64,000 bases of DNA, from the NCBI RefSeq assembly GCF_027596085.1, contig NC_072464.1, forward strand, positions 12,714,124 through 12,778,123, written 5' to 3'. The notes under the pieces were generated by a model. The model made no database searches, was not told the origin of the DNA, and worked only from the letters and a program-made list of their open reading frames with translations. Of this stretch, positions 1 to 18,536 are shown piece by piece; positions within the stretch are counted from its first letter, which is position 1; each line of letters opens with the position of its first letter. The translations under genes were made by a program, and so were the position numbers. Origin of the DNA: Anoplopoma fimbria (lineage: Eukaryota > Chordata > Actinopteri > Perciformes > Anoplopomatidae).

Positions 1-801
1 ATTCCCTCCATGCGTCTCTGTTACAAAGCAGAGCTGCAGTCGCTCTCTGCATCTGCTCTCCACGGGCTCCTCTGTTCCCGACAAGGTGAATCCTGCCCTG
101 AAACAGCTGTGCCTCAGGCCCCATCCGCTGTGACTGAAGACAAAACGCAATGTGGGATACTTAAACTGTCATCATGACTAATATGCCATTTGAACACCCA
201 GTGTGGTGCATCCTATGCTTGAAAATATCATATAGGAGGAAAAAAAACAAAACTCAAAGAGAATTTCCCCCACTTTTGATGATTATCAAATACATTCTGC
301 CTGTTGTTTGATTTACTATTAAATGCTTTCATACGAATTGAAAATAGATACACAGAAATATTTCATGGATTAATGAACTGTCTTGTGGTTAATCATTGTT
401 TTATTTTACTGTTCTTAATAAACAAATGGCGTCCTGGAGGTGACTTTGGATTTGTCCGGTGCTCAAGGGGACTTCAATGCCATGTGTGGTGGAGAGAGAG
501 GAGCTCTCCAGTGGTCATGTGACATTTAGGGGGCAAACATTGATCAAGGGAATTAACACTCCTCTGTAAGCCAAAACACACATGGACCCAGCCGACCAAA
601 TCCAAATTAACCTGATGTTGAATGTGAATTTGCATTTAAGTCCTCAGTTTAGAGATAAAATGACTGACCTACAAGAAATCATTTATATGACTTTGTATTG
701 TTGTTGACACATTTTTTATCTTAACTAACTCTTACATTTTGGCTCTTTTTAAGCTACAGACATTTATGAACTATATATGAGCTGTTTCTTTCTTTCTGCA
801 G
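1..801 (+). other. chn1: chn1 intron (left edge of window)
   Basis: This is intronic sequence upstream of the first chn1 exon visible here. The exon coding the first half of the C1 domain lies outside the window. The stretch is AT-rich with no recognisable exon. It ends in a pyrimidine tract and an AG at 800-801. A short open frame from position 10 to about 177 matches neither the alpha1- nor the alpha2-chimaerin amino terminus. Confidence 0.6.
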
Positions 802-986
802 ATTGTGGTTTAAACGTCCACAAACAATGTTCATCTCTGGTGCCCAACGACTGCAAACCTGATCTGAGACACATCCGTAAAGTCTACAGCTGTGACCTCA
901 CGACCCTGGTGAAAGCTTATAATACAGCGCGACCCATGGTGGTGGACATGTGCATACGAGAGATCGAGTCTAGAGGTCAGTTTATG

Positions 987-1022
<36 letters not shown>

Positions 1023-4000
1023 CATATATTTACCACAATATAACACCATTTTCCCCAAGATGTAAATATGCAGTTTAGTTTATATACTAATTAAATACAT
1101 TAGGCCCAAACAGCTGTAAAAATAGACTCTGATTTACTGAGAATAATTGGCTGAGTGGAAGCTCTCTATTGAAGGATTATAGCTGATATGCTGCAAACAA
1201 ACAAAGAAAGGCGGTTATAATTTAGGTCACCACTGCATACAAAATGTCGGCATTTAAATGCAGCTGAATTTATAGCATATAAATATCTTCACCTCTATCC
1301 ATGAGGAAACATCTTGTGAAGACATTTAAAAATATATATATATTTTTCTTGGTTCACCAATTCATATCAAACAATGAAATGTTGAGCATTTAATTCAAAT
1401 AATCCAAAACTTAAATTTTAAAAACGTTTAACATATTTAGCCGATATTGAGCAGGAGCCCCAACTGAAATAGATCCCTTTAAAATACCATTTGAAAATAA
1501 GTTTATGAATCCTGTTTATTGTAATTATGGTGCTTATAGCGTTCCTCTAACAATATATACTACTAAGTTGTATGTGCTTAAAGTCTGCCTACATTACTAA
1601 CTGAGGTAATGTTTTTGGGTGGGGGGGATGACTGAGAGGAGTGATGAGTGTGTTGGTAATTGTGAACGTGTAATGAGGAGTACTTTACTCTGTTTCCTGC
1701 TGCCTTATTTGATTGCATTTCAGTTAAATCATTCAACTATGTAGGAAACTCATTGCTCCCTCAGTGTCTGCCCTTTAATTTATGTCTATAGCTAAGTTTG
1801 ATTTATCTCTTTATTATTTTGCCCAGTGATGCAGAAAACTATTTGCATGAGCCCATGTTGTTCTTTTGTGTGACATTGTGGACATTTTATCCTTAATTTC
1901 TTATGCATATTTAAGGGTGTTTAATGGCATTCCTCAAATTACCCACGGCGATATATGCTGGGGGATTTGTCTACATTACTCATGACAGCCCTGACGATGT
2001 CTGAAAGTTTTTTTATTAATTGTTATTATGTTTGTTCCTCAAGGACTAAAGTCTGAAGGTCTCTACAGAATATCTGGATTCAGTGATTTGTTGGAAGAAG
2101 TCAAGATGGCGTTTGACAAAGGTATGTGTTCCTTTATAGATTTCTGTCAGCTCATAACATGAAGATTGACATAGCGTGCTTTCATATGTTTACATAAAAC
2201 ACACAGAGCACTTCGGATTAATGAGACAGTGACACATTTGTGGAGGATTACTGTCCATCTTGGAGTGCAGATCCTATTCTGACGTGTCCCTCTCACGCAG
2301 GGTTTCAGAGTGTGGACAGGCAGGGGGACCTCGGGGGATACAAACCATAGATGTACTCTCACTGCCTTTAACATAGCTGCAAAAAAAACAAAAACCCTTC
2401 CGCTGTGTTGGGATTCAGTAGTAGACTTAGTGAGAATGAGCCTGTCTTTGCCCAGTGCAGTGTGAATTTTAACTGTAAGAAAAAGCCCACAGCACTGGGC
2501 TAAACTCTCCTCCAGATTCACATGTGGGAGATCATCCATAACAGAGTGTCACTCCAGCTCACAGTGCTGTGATGTTCAGTCTGGCAGCACAAGTAGGCCA
2601 TGGCCTGCTCAAAAAAGCATGCATAACTGAGGGAAAGTCAGAATAAAACAGGCCAGGCGGATGATAGCAGCTACTTTGAACAATACAAAGCGAGAGAAGA
2701 TTTTTTTTCCCTTATACCAACCACAGTAACACAATCTCTTTACTCCTCAATTCACATGATGATGTGAGAGTGTTGATGTCAAGCATTTTTACAGTGTGAA
2801 AACTCACTTCTTCTTGTCTCCCTTATTCCATCACACCTCCTCACAGATGGTGAGAAGACAGACATCTCAGTGAATGCCTATGAAGACATCAATATCATCA
2901 CGGGTGCACTGAAACTTTACCTCAGGGATTTGCCTGTTCCCATCATCTCATACGATGCTTACCCCAGGTTCATCGAGGCTGCAAGTAAGTCACAATGAGA
3001 CAAATTAGTCAGAAACACACCTGTTTTAGTGTGTTGGATGTTGCTGCAGGTGAAGATGACAAACAGTCATTGTTAAGCTTTATGTAGTTGGCTTCAGGTG
3101 GTCACACAGCAAGACATTAACTGCAATTTATCTTTAAAATCTTTATTTGCAGAAAATGCCAGATGACACTGTCAAGCTATATTGGCTTAATTATGGTGGA
3201 CAAAAAAACAAAAACACCTGCATGTGAGGGAATCAAATTAAATGACCTCAAATAAATACTAATGTTTGATTTCTGTTTGATCCCATAAATAGGTATATAA
3301 TGCATACATGCTGTAGTATGCAGGTTTCTTGTGTTAGACTGCACTTTGTATCATGTCCTTTTGGCAGTGCGTGGCTGCTGCCAGCACAACAACACTCCTT
3401 TGCTGTTATTTAAAACTTTGCTTACACAGATTGTATGGCTTTTATTGATAAAAGGGAAAACATTCATTGATAATCTTCCTCTGTTGCATTCAGAACAGAA
3501 TTGTCAAAATGCAGCTTAATACAGCTGACGTAGAACAAGTTGATGACATTTTAAAGCTGAACACTGACCCTGTGTCCTGAATAAGTATTCAACTCCATTT
3601 GTGCCCCTAATTTGCAAAACAGAACAGTCAAAGACACATTCACAATGTGTTAATCTGCATTAGCCATCTCAAGCAGCCTCAGACTTCCTCTCAGAGACTA
3701 ATAGCTTTTATTACCCCACAGGAAGTAACTACATTGATTTCTGCTTGTGTCCTCTGAGGTCAGAGAGTGTAGTCTGGCCTCTCTAACCACACACTCCTCT
3801 CTGTTTCCGTTCAGAGCTCACAGATCCGGAGAAGAAGCTGGAAGCTTTCCGCGAGGCTCTTGCTTTGCTGCCGCCATCACACATTGAAACCTTAAAGTAC
3901 CTCATGGCGCACTTAAAAAGGTGAGCAATGCAGTCAAACGCTTCAAGAGCTAAGGTATTGTGTTAAAATAAATAGGAGGAAGGGGCTCTAGAAGAAGGGG

Positions 4001-4488
4001 ATGATAATGTATTCCTTTCTTTTTGAAGAAGGGAGAGTAATATACATTACATTTTATGTTTGAATTGGAAGGCAATCTCAAATTCTTTGCAAACTTTTAA
4101 CTATGGCTGGCTAAATACCATTTAAAAGTGTTTCATTATTCTTAGACTTTTATGGAGAGGGTGTTTCAAAAAGGGTGGGGGGTCTATTATTCAAAACACT
4201 CTGGAGGGCCTTGCTCAAAAGAAAATAGAAACATGATGTCCAGTCCCCCTCACCACAAAACAAAAAACAAGAATGGGTTTTCTAACTTTTTAAATCATTT
4301 TCTTCTTTTCTGTCAGGGTGACACAGAATGAGAAATTCAACCTGATGAACGCAGAGAACCTCGCCATCATTTTCGGACCCACCCTCATGCGTGCACCAGA
4401 CCTAGACGCCATGACAGCACTCAACGACATCCGCTACCAGAGACAGGTGGTGGAGGTGCTCATTAAAAATGAAGATGTGCTCTTCTAA
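802..4488 (+). CDS. chn1: alpha-chimaerin (Rac GTPase-activating protein), 3' half, five exons
   Basis: Alpha-chimaerin switches off Rac by stimulating GTP hydrolysis and is activated by diacylglycerol through its C1 domain; in the family it acts in axon guidance. Exons are 802-975, 2044-2121, 2847-2984, 3815-3920 and 4317-4488, and the phases join without a break (668 coding nt). The first exon holds the end of the C1 zinc-binding domain ([10 protein letters not shown], then PNDC) and the linker [13 protein letters not shown]. The remaining exons form the RhoGAP domain: [10 protein letters not shown] carries the arginine finger, followed by [29 protein letters not shown] and [15 protein letters not shown], ending NEDVLF-stop. 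Residues such as IREIESRG and LNDIRYQR fit CHN1 better than its paralogue CHN2, and the chrna1 neighbour agrees. The N-terminal SH2 domain and start codon lie left of the window. Confidence 0.95.
988..1021 (+). repeat. (TG)n microsatellite just downstream of a chn1 splice donor
   Basis: An uninterrupted TG dinucleotide run of about 17 units begins about 12 nt after the donor GT at 976-977, in the intron. TG-rich tracts near donors can bind CELF or TDP-43 proteins in vertebrates; any effect here is inference. Confidence 0.95.
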
Positions 4489-5200
4489 ACACAGATCAGG
4501 ACTTTTTATAGAACGGCTCTCTAATCATTCTTCTGTGTAAAAACTTGAATGACTGTTTGTATTACATTGATTGATACAATTTTTTAAATGCCCTTTGTAT
4601 TGACTAGTGCTGCCCTAACATCTGTCCTTCCCTGTATCGGGTGTGGACGATGAACTTGACACTTGTAAGTACTTTATGTCTCCCCATTTTTGTCGGGGGA
4701 TTTTCAGAAGCTGACAGGCCAGCATGCATGATGCGAGGTCTTTGTTGCTTTGTAGTCGTAACCCAGCATGTGTAAAGATCGTGTAGCGCTGAGATTTCAC
4801 TTTTGTCTGTTCTGTGGTAGATATAGTCCGCTTTCCCAGCTGCCTGCTGTGCTTCTTTTTTTTTTCAGTCACACATTGTATAGGAGGGTGTAAAATAATG
4901 CTACTGATATTTCTGGGGTAATTTCTATGATGCTGTATGTTTTTTATCTCCTCAATTGTTTTTATGTGACCTGAATACTTGTAGTTGAATGCGCCTTTCC
5001 TGTTCATGTGTAGACACTGTTGCATTTGCCTGGCCGTAACATTTTATTGTGTTTTAAACAGCATTATTTGTGAATTAAATTTTTTATTGTAATGTTTTTG
5101 TACACAATTTGTGCATGATCACTTTAATTTATTAAACCGTACTCTGAGAAATGTTTTGCTGAGTCATCTCACTTACCACAATAAAGATCTACATCAAATT
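4489..5200 (+). other. chn1: chn1 3' untranslated region and polyadenylation signal
   Basis: AT-rich non-coding sequence follows the chn1 stop codon. A canonical AATAAA lies at 5180-5185, so the transcript probably ends near 5200. A 136-codon antisense open frame in this stretch (4615-5025, minus) has no recognisable homology and is treated as chance. Confidence 0.6.
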
Positions 5201-8200
5201 GTGTGTTAAAACTGCATTAACTACCCTTTATAGCCACTTTTGGGCAGCAGAAACAAATGTAAACATAACTCAAAAGTTGATATGGTAAACGTGTTGTCAT
5301 TTTTATTTGGGGTTGTGTTCCTGGCCGATTGGCAATTATAAGTAAGATATTTTCTTCTTTTTGTTCTGTCAATATAAAATCTTTGACATATTGTCATAAA
5401 TCATTTGAAAAAGACTGATACTAACAATTTATCCATCTCACTAACAAATATTGACTGTGAAGCCAAAACTATAGTTAATTTCTCCGAGCCATCGGCCTCC
5501 AGTGTTGCACTACAACGCACCGGCTGACATATTCCATCATCATCATGGACAATTTCAGGTCAGTCCGTTACACTCCGTCCTAATGCCATAAATTCTCACT
5601 AGCACCCAACATGTATGAATCTACCGCTGAAAATAGTCCCCAACAAATGTACTTTTTATTCCTATTTGAGTAATGTTATCTACAAAGAGCAGTAGCTAGC
5701 TATTTTAGGTAATTACCCTAATTAAAGATAAAAGTAAAATGTGCCTCATTGGCCTTGGAGCTGAGTGCCACGGACAGCAAGGGGAAATCAGAAATTATCG
5801 AAAGTACAGACAAACACATTCTTGATTTTTAATCGGATTTGTTGGCAATAGGAAAAAAAGAACAGCATCTGTATCCCTTAAAATACTTAAGATTATATAA
5901 ACATTTGATGCTGCTTAAAACATTTGACCTGAGCAACATTGCAGCTGCAGATATGACTGAAAGTCATCCTCTGCATATTCAGAATGACATGTTGTGCCTG
6001 AAAGCCACACGCCATGTGACTTTACTGTACATAAACCCCTCAAACAACACATCAGTCACACTGATTCATAGTGAGATTAAAACCAAACACACAACACCTA
6101 AGGCAACACCACTCGGCAGACTGTTAATTACTGGATATATGTGCAAACAATGTCACATTAAATTCATGCATTTTAGGTTTAATTACCCACAGGTTATGTC
6201 TTTCCAGGCAATTTCTACAAACCAGAGATGCACAGCTATCAGGGACTAATTACGCGATCACTGTTTTGAACTGTTTAGGCTCAAATAGGAGTTATTTGGA
6301 TGGCAACTTCATTCCACATTGTATGTTAATTTATGATTTTTTTCTGTGGACACATGCAATGATTATTGCTGACAGATATAAAATCTGATGTAACCACAGA
6401 GTTTGGCATGCCATGATGTTCGAAGCTTTACATTTAGATTTTCCCCGCGTTTAGGTTTTTGCGCTTTAAATATCACCACAAAGCATCTGAGAAGCAATCA
6501 CTGCTTGACATTTAATCATTCAGGTTTTGTGACCGCATCACATTGAGTTAATGTAAGCTAAATTCAGACTTGTCTCTGGTGATTGTGTGGCAAAATTGGA
6601 TTTTCATCCGACCGTTTAGCCTCCCCCGCCATTATCAGCCATTTTAGATATATCATACCTTCATCTACATCAGGCAATGACTGTGAAAGGAGGTAAACCG
6701 CACCAATAAAGCTATCAAGCTTTCTACCCTTCAGTCAGATGCTGCGATAACACCGTGTTGGAGTAATGTCTGCCAAAAGCATTGTGCGGTGGATTTGCCT
6801 CATTCACAGTAATGACACTAAATTTGAAAAGCTGTGATCCATGAGATAACTGACCTTGAATGGATGGTAACACTTTCGTTCCCTGCAAACAGCTGCCCTA
6901 AATACATTTTCAAATGTTGAAATATAAAGAAATATTCAGTTCAACCATGTGAAGTATTTGAAATGGAAACATTTTACTCTGTTAGATATAATCATGATTT
7001 ATTTTTGTATTTCATATACAACACGCAACAGTGTAATAATCATATTAAAGGGTGCATTATAAATGTTGCTGGGATTGAGTTTTATGTACAATGTGCTAAT
7101 TTATATTAATGGTGATTTTACCTTTTAACAAACCAGCACTGTCAAAAATATTACCACACACTTGGCAGCAGTTATAACATATAATGGCTTATGATAATGT
7201 AAATAAAAGTCTCTCCAACGAATGTTATTAATGCTGGCCAATGTCAAACGTTTCTATATCTATGTTGGAACACCATATAAAATAAACCACTCAACACACA
7301 TCATAATCTCTTCTGTGAAAACTATAATCCTTTTAATCTTCATCGAGGCATAAACATCCAGTATGTTGTCCAGTTTTCATCCACCTCCCTGCAGATATTA
7401 CATGGACGCTTTCATTCAGATTCAATGAACCTTTAATCACACACAGTGCAGATATAAACACACAGCTCATAGTCCTCCAGAGACTGGAGTTCAAAGTGTT
7501 TTAATTAACAGTGGAAAGAGAACCAAAGCGCCTGGGACTACAGGTCGGCTGAGCAGATACAATGCTGGCTTGTCCCGTACATGTTACATGACAGACTTGA
7601 AGAAAGGCAGAGCGGTGCTTACATGGTGTAAATTCAGGTGGCCTGAGTGATTGGAGATTTGAGAGAGGGTGGGTTGAGACAAATCTCTCATAATTCAGGC
7701 ATTGCCAAAATGGTCATTTGTCCTTAAGTAAGATGAATGAGGCGGGCGGTTGAGTGACTGGCTGATTGAACGGATTTGGGATGTGAGGAAATTGAGTTGC
7801 CTGACCCTTCACGGGCCGACAGGGTGGGGTAGTGCAGAGCAGAGGAGGGACACATGGGTGTAGCACCTGGCCCCCAGGAGACACACGAGGCTGTTTCAAC
7901 ATCTGAATCAACTAAGAGTGTAAATTCATATATTGTGGGGCAACTTGACTTGAGAGGTGTGAGAATCCTTTCAAAAGTAAATTTAAAAAACCTTCATCGT
8001 CCACATTAAACAACTATTAGCTACATCACTAAACAATGAGCAGTATATTGACAGTTAAATGGTGTATAACACATGTTAATGCTGTTGAAAGCAGATATAC
8101 ATTTGTAAAACTAACCATATACTATATTACATAGCATCACACAAAAATAAATAATGAATAATAATAACATAAAATCACAGATTATTCATTCACTTTCACT

Positions 8201-9232
8201 TAAACTCTTATTAAGTTTAAAGTATTTTCAAGGTATATTTTTAAGGTTAAAAGTTAATGTTCAAGGGAGCCTTTCATACATATACATGAATACATTACAA
8301 ATTTACTTAAATAAATTTAAAATAAATTCTCACATTTCATATCGTATTTTTCAGAAATTTCGAGAAATTCTTGATTTCTTTCCTGTAACTCTAACCGTGA
8401 AGAAATGTTCTGGGATTTTGTTGATTTTATATTTTCCTTATAAAATAAATTCTTACATGTTGTAGACAATTACCACGCCTGATGTTCCTCATGTAAATGA
8501 TGCCTTAACCCTACATTGCTCAAACTGACCGGGCTTTTGACAAGATAGACTGATTGCAAGCTTTCTGGAGCTTTCAAAATGCTTCATATGATCTTCCTCA
8601 ACAAATGGATATTGATCATGTGCATCAATTTAACTGCCACTAAATGGCCCTTGTGGAGAGATCATATTGTCACGTTTGCAATGTCAAAAATGAACTTGAC
8701 AGATATATAATATATGTCACCAAAATGAAATGTTCTATCACTCATAGAGTAGAGAGCTTTCCTTGGCACAAACAGATACAGACTATACACATATTAAATC
8801 ATTACTCTGTGTTTCAAGGGGCTACATATTATCATAAGGACCTGTGTAAACAGATCTAATAACAGAAGGACAGTTCATCACTGTAACAAGAAAAAGAAAC
8901 AGCTGCATGCTGCGTCTCATGTTGAGGTTGTGTGTGGCCAAGTTCACGATGGGATATTTCAGTTGAGGCTTACCCCGGCATGTTGATCTTATAACAGATG
9001 ACAAAGAATGTGGACCTCTCAAATGAAAACTGTTGGCAGCCAGTCACTCACATCCGCTGTCAGACAATAACAACGAGGCTGCCAGTGGAGAGCTTGGAGC
9101 TCTTACAGAAAGTCATTTGCCATTACTGAAATCATTTTTTAGGTGGGTCAAACTTTTTTAATTCTCAAGTGGTCAACGGTCGGCGTGTGGAAGTTGGATC
9201 TTGGATTTGGATGCCAGTGTTTGTTGGCAAGA
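5200..9232. other. chn1-chrna1 intergenic region
   Basis: About 4 kb of AT-rich intergenic DNA without a recognisable gene or RNA. The part from about 6400 to 6870 is less AT-rich and more complex than its surroundings, so it may be a conserved element (listed separately). The last few hundred bases should hold the chrna1 promoter. E-box motifs are present there: CAGCTG at 8900-8905 and CAAGTG at 9166-9171. Muscle receptor alpha-subunit promoters are known to depend on MyoD-type E-boxes, but which of these act is not visible. Confidence 0.5.
6400..6870. promoter_or_regulatory. possible conserved non-coding element between chn1 and chrna1
   Basis: A stretch of complex, non-repetitive sequence with more GC than its flanks and no open reading frame or repeat signature. 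The only basis is base composition and texture, so this is a weak candidate that needs a cross-species alignment. It could equally be ordinary unique DNA. Confidence 0.2.
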
Positions 9233-16322
<7,090 letters not shown>

Positions 16323-17400
16323 AGGCTACCGACCATTGTTTTTAAAGCTGTACTGAATGTTGCCCAGAAGCATTCACAGCACAGTAAATTCCTGTTTGCT
16401 CTTTAGTGTTCCGGTCCTATTTGGGATTGTAAAAGAGCCTGATGGTTACAGTATCTCCAGCATATTTTATGATAAAACAGTGTTGCTTTTCTTTTTTAAG
16501 GGAATTTATGTGTGCAATTGAAATATTGAATTAATTTAAAAGAAAACTTTGGAATATTTCCCTTGACATGTATATAGGGAACATGTGAATAAAAGGGGTA
16601 TTTTCAGTGATTTAAGTGCAGTCTCACTCTGTGTCCTTGCTGTTTGTCAGATTATGTATAACTGTCTTTAAACAAATGTTAATAGGTACAATACAACTAC
16701 ACATTAACTCTGATATGGAGTTTGGACTTCTGGCTGATATTGTATTTTACACCTCTCCCTGGTTTGCCAGGATACACAGGCTTTGTTGGCCAATAGAAAC
16801 ACTAGCTTTCTGAAGCACCTATGCCTCTCCAACTATGTCTTTATGGAGCGTTTCACCACTGTTTCACACTGCACTATTTACATATGTTTATTTTTCTGAC
16901 CACTACCTTTGACATTCAAATACAAAAGCAGATTTTGTTTTCTTGAGTTATTAGGTCAACATATGTTCATAGTTGCCCATTCACACAGCCAGTATACATG
17001 ATGCAACGACGCTTATGAGAGCAGAGTGACAGATCCAAAACAGTTAAAGTTGCAGGCCGTAAAAAGCAAAAACAATGAATTATTAGGATTAAAGATGAGG
17101 GACAATGCAGACTCAATTTATAGTTATCTGTAGGCATATCCCGACTTTCACATTAATATCACAGCCATGTGATCCTTTGTTAACATACAGATATTGATTA
17201 CTACCTGTTTCTAACTGACTTATTGTTGGTTGTTTTTACATGATTGAATCTTTCGATTTTGTGATCTGATTAGGAACCTCAGTCTTATCTTTTATGTTTC
17301 CCTGATGATTTGTGTTTCCCCTAAGACTTATGTTGTTTAGCAATATCAGTACATATACAAACATATTTAACCTGCCAATAAAGTGCTGCTTTTTTTGCAA
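16323..17400 (+). other. chrna1: chrna1 3' untranslated region with two polyadenylation signals
   Basis: Non-coding sequence follows the chrna1 stop. AATAAA occurs at 16588-16593, and again at 17377-17382 within CCAATAAAGTGCTGCTTTTT. Alternative 3' ends giving a short (about 0.3 kb) and a long (about 1.1 kb) 3'UTR are therefore possible. No gene or repeat is recognised here. Confidence 0.6.
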
Positions 17401-17749
17401 TCTTGTATAAAATAAATAAGTGCTAATAAAAAAATGTATATAAAACTATTTCACCATAATGGTATGAAAGATTAGTCAAATAAAAAAATAACAACAACCT
17501 AATAAGCAACTCTTCAAAATACAATGACCATACAAGTTTTTTTGGTAGTAGTCAGGATGAGGAGTATGTATTGATCTAAAAGCCCAATACATTGAAACAA
17601 ATGTAGTTATTTCTTTACCAAAGAATTGACTCCCCAGTAATTCAGAATAACTACTACACTATGTGTCCAAATAGTACGTGATGAGGGGCAGTCAAGACCA
17701 AGTGTGCAACTGCTTCCAGCTTGTAAATAAAAAATCCTTTAGAAACTGA

Positions 17750-18091
17750 ATATTCTTGAATCAGAGCTGAGGATTGTAGGTACCGTAAGCCCCGCCCCCT
17801 CCCGCAGTCCGGGCAATGTGATTGGTTGAATCGTTGTTGACAGTCGGAGATTATGAAAGTTGCTGCCTGGGTGGGAACTAAACTAGCGTTACTACCTGTG
17901 TAACACACAGTTTTAACAGCCAGCGTAAGCTAGTCCAGAATGACGTAAACAGTGTCCTGACAGTGAAGCTTTTTAACTCCATGTAGTATTTTCGAGGACA
18001 CCCTGACCTTCCATTCACAAAGTTAGCTCTCCGGCTAACCGCTAACTCCTGTTCACGCGTGCCTGTAGCGTTGCATGAGGGGTGCTCAGAG
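17750..18091 (+). promoter_or_regulatory. gpr155: gpr155 promoter and non-coding first exon
   Basis: A GC-rich island-like stretch contains a GC box (CCCCGCCCCCT near 17790), an inverted CCAAT box (ATTGG at 17821-17825) and a CRE-like TGACGTAA at 17941-17948. A strong donor, CAGAG/GTGAGT, follows 18091. This fits a non-coding first exon spliced to the acceptor at 18467-18468. The exact transcription start is not visible. A short ACACTTTAAC tandem lies just downstream at about 18103-18125. Confidence 0.6.
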
Positions 18092-18184
18092 GTGAGTGGC
18101 TTTAACACTTTAACACTTTAACACTCACCCTGTCATTGAAATGCTCGTTGGGTGACAGTTTTTAAGATCTCAGTTAAGGAGTCA

Positions 18185-18194
18185 GTCACGTGAT
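18185..18194. promoter_or_regulatory. CLEAR/E-box-like GTCACGTGAT in gpr155 intron 1
   Basis: GTCACGTGAT is one base from the palindromic CLEAR element GTCACGTGAC used by TFEB-family factors at lysosomal genes. It lies about 95 bp after the putative first-exon donor of gpr155, whose product is lysosomal. Regulation is inferred. Confidence 0.4.
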
Positions 18195-18350
18195 GTTGTT
18201 TTAAGTCAACTAACGCAGTGTTACGGCTCCTCCTTTAAACCTCATAAAACTCATTTCCTTATTGTAGGCAATACTGCAGCTGTATTGTTGGTGTCGTGCA
18301 AACCCATGAGGGTTGGGCACGTTTTTTTGTGCATGACAAGAAAAAAAAAA

Positions 18351-18466
<116 letters not shown>

Positions 18467-18536
18467 AGTATCTGGCGATGCTCGGACACGACTTCAACCC
18501 AGACGTGAGAGGTCTCCCCCCGCAGGGAGGATCAGC

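Noticed and set aside
10..177. Open frame of about 55 codons at the left edge, starting with ATG
   Set aside because: It matches neither known chimaerin N-terminus and has no splice support; it lies within a chn1 intron.
4615..5025. 136-codon open frame antisense to the chn1 3'UTR
   Set aside because: Low-complexity composition, no recognisable domain, and fully inside the chn1 3'UTR.
5839..6249. 136-codon plus-strand open frame between chn1 and chrna1
   Set aside because: No recognisable homology, no splice context and AT-rich codon use; likely chance.
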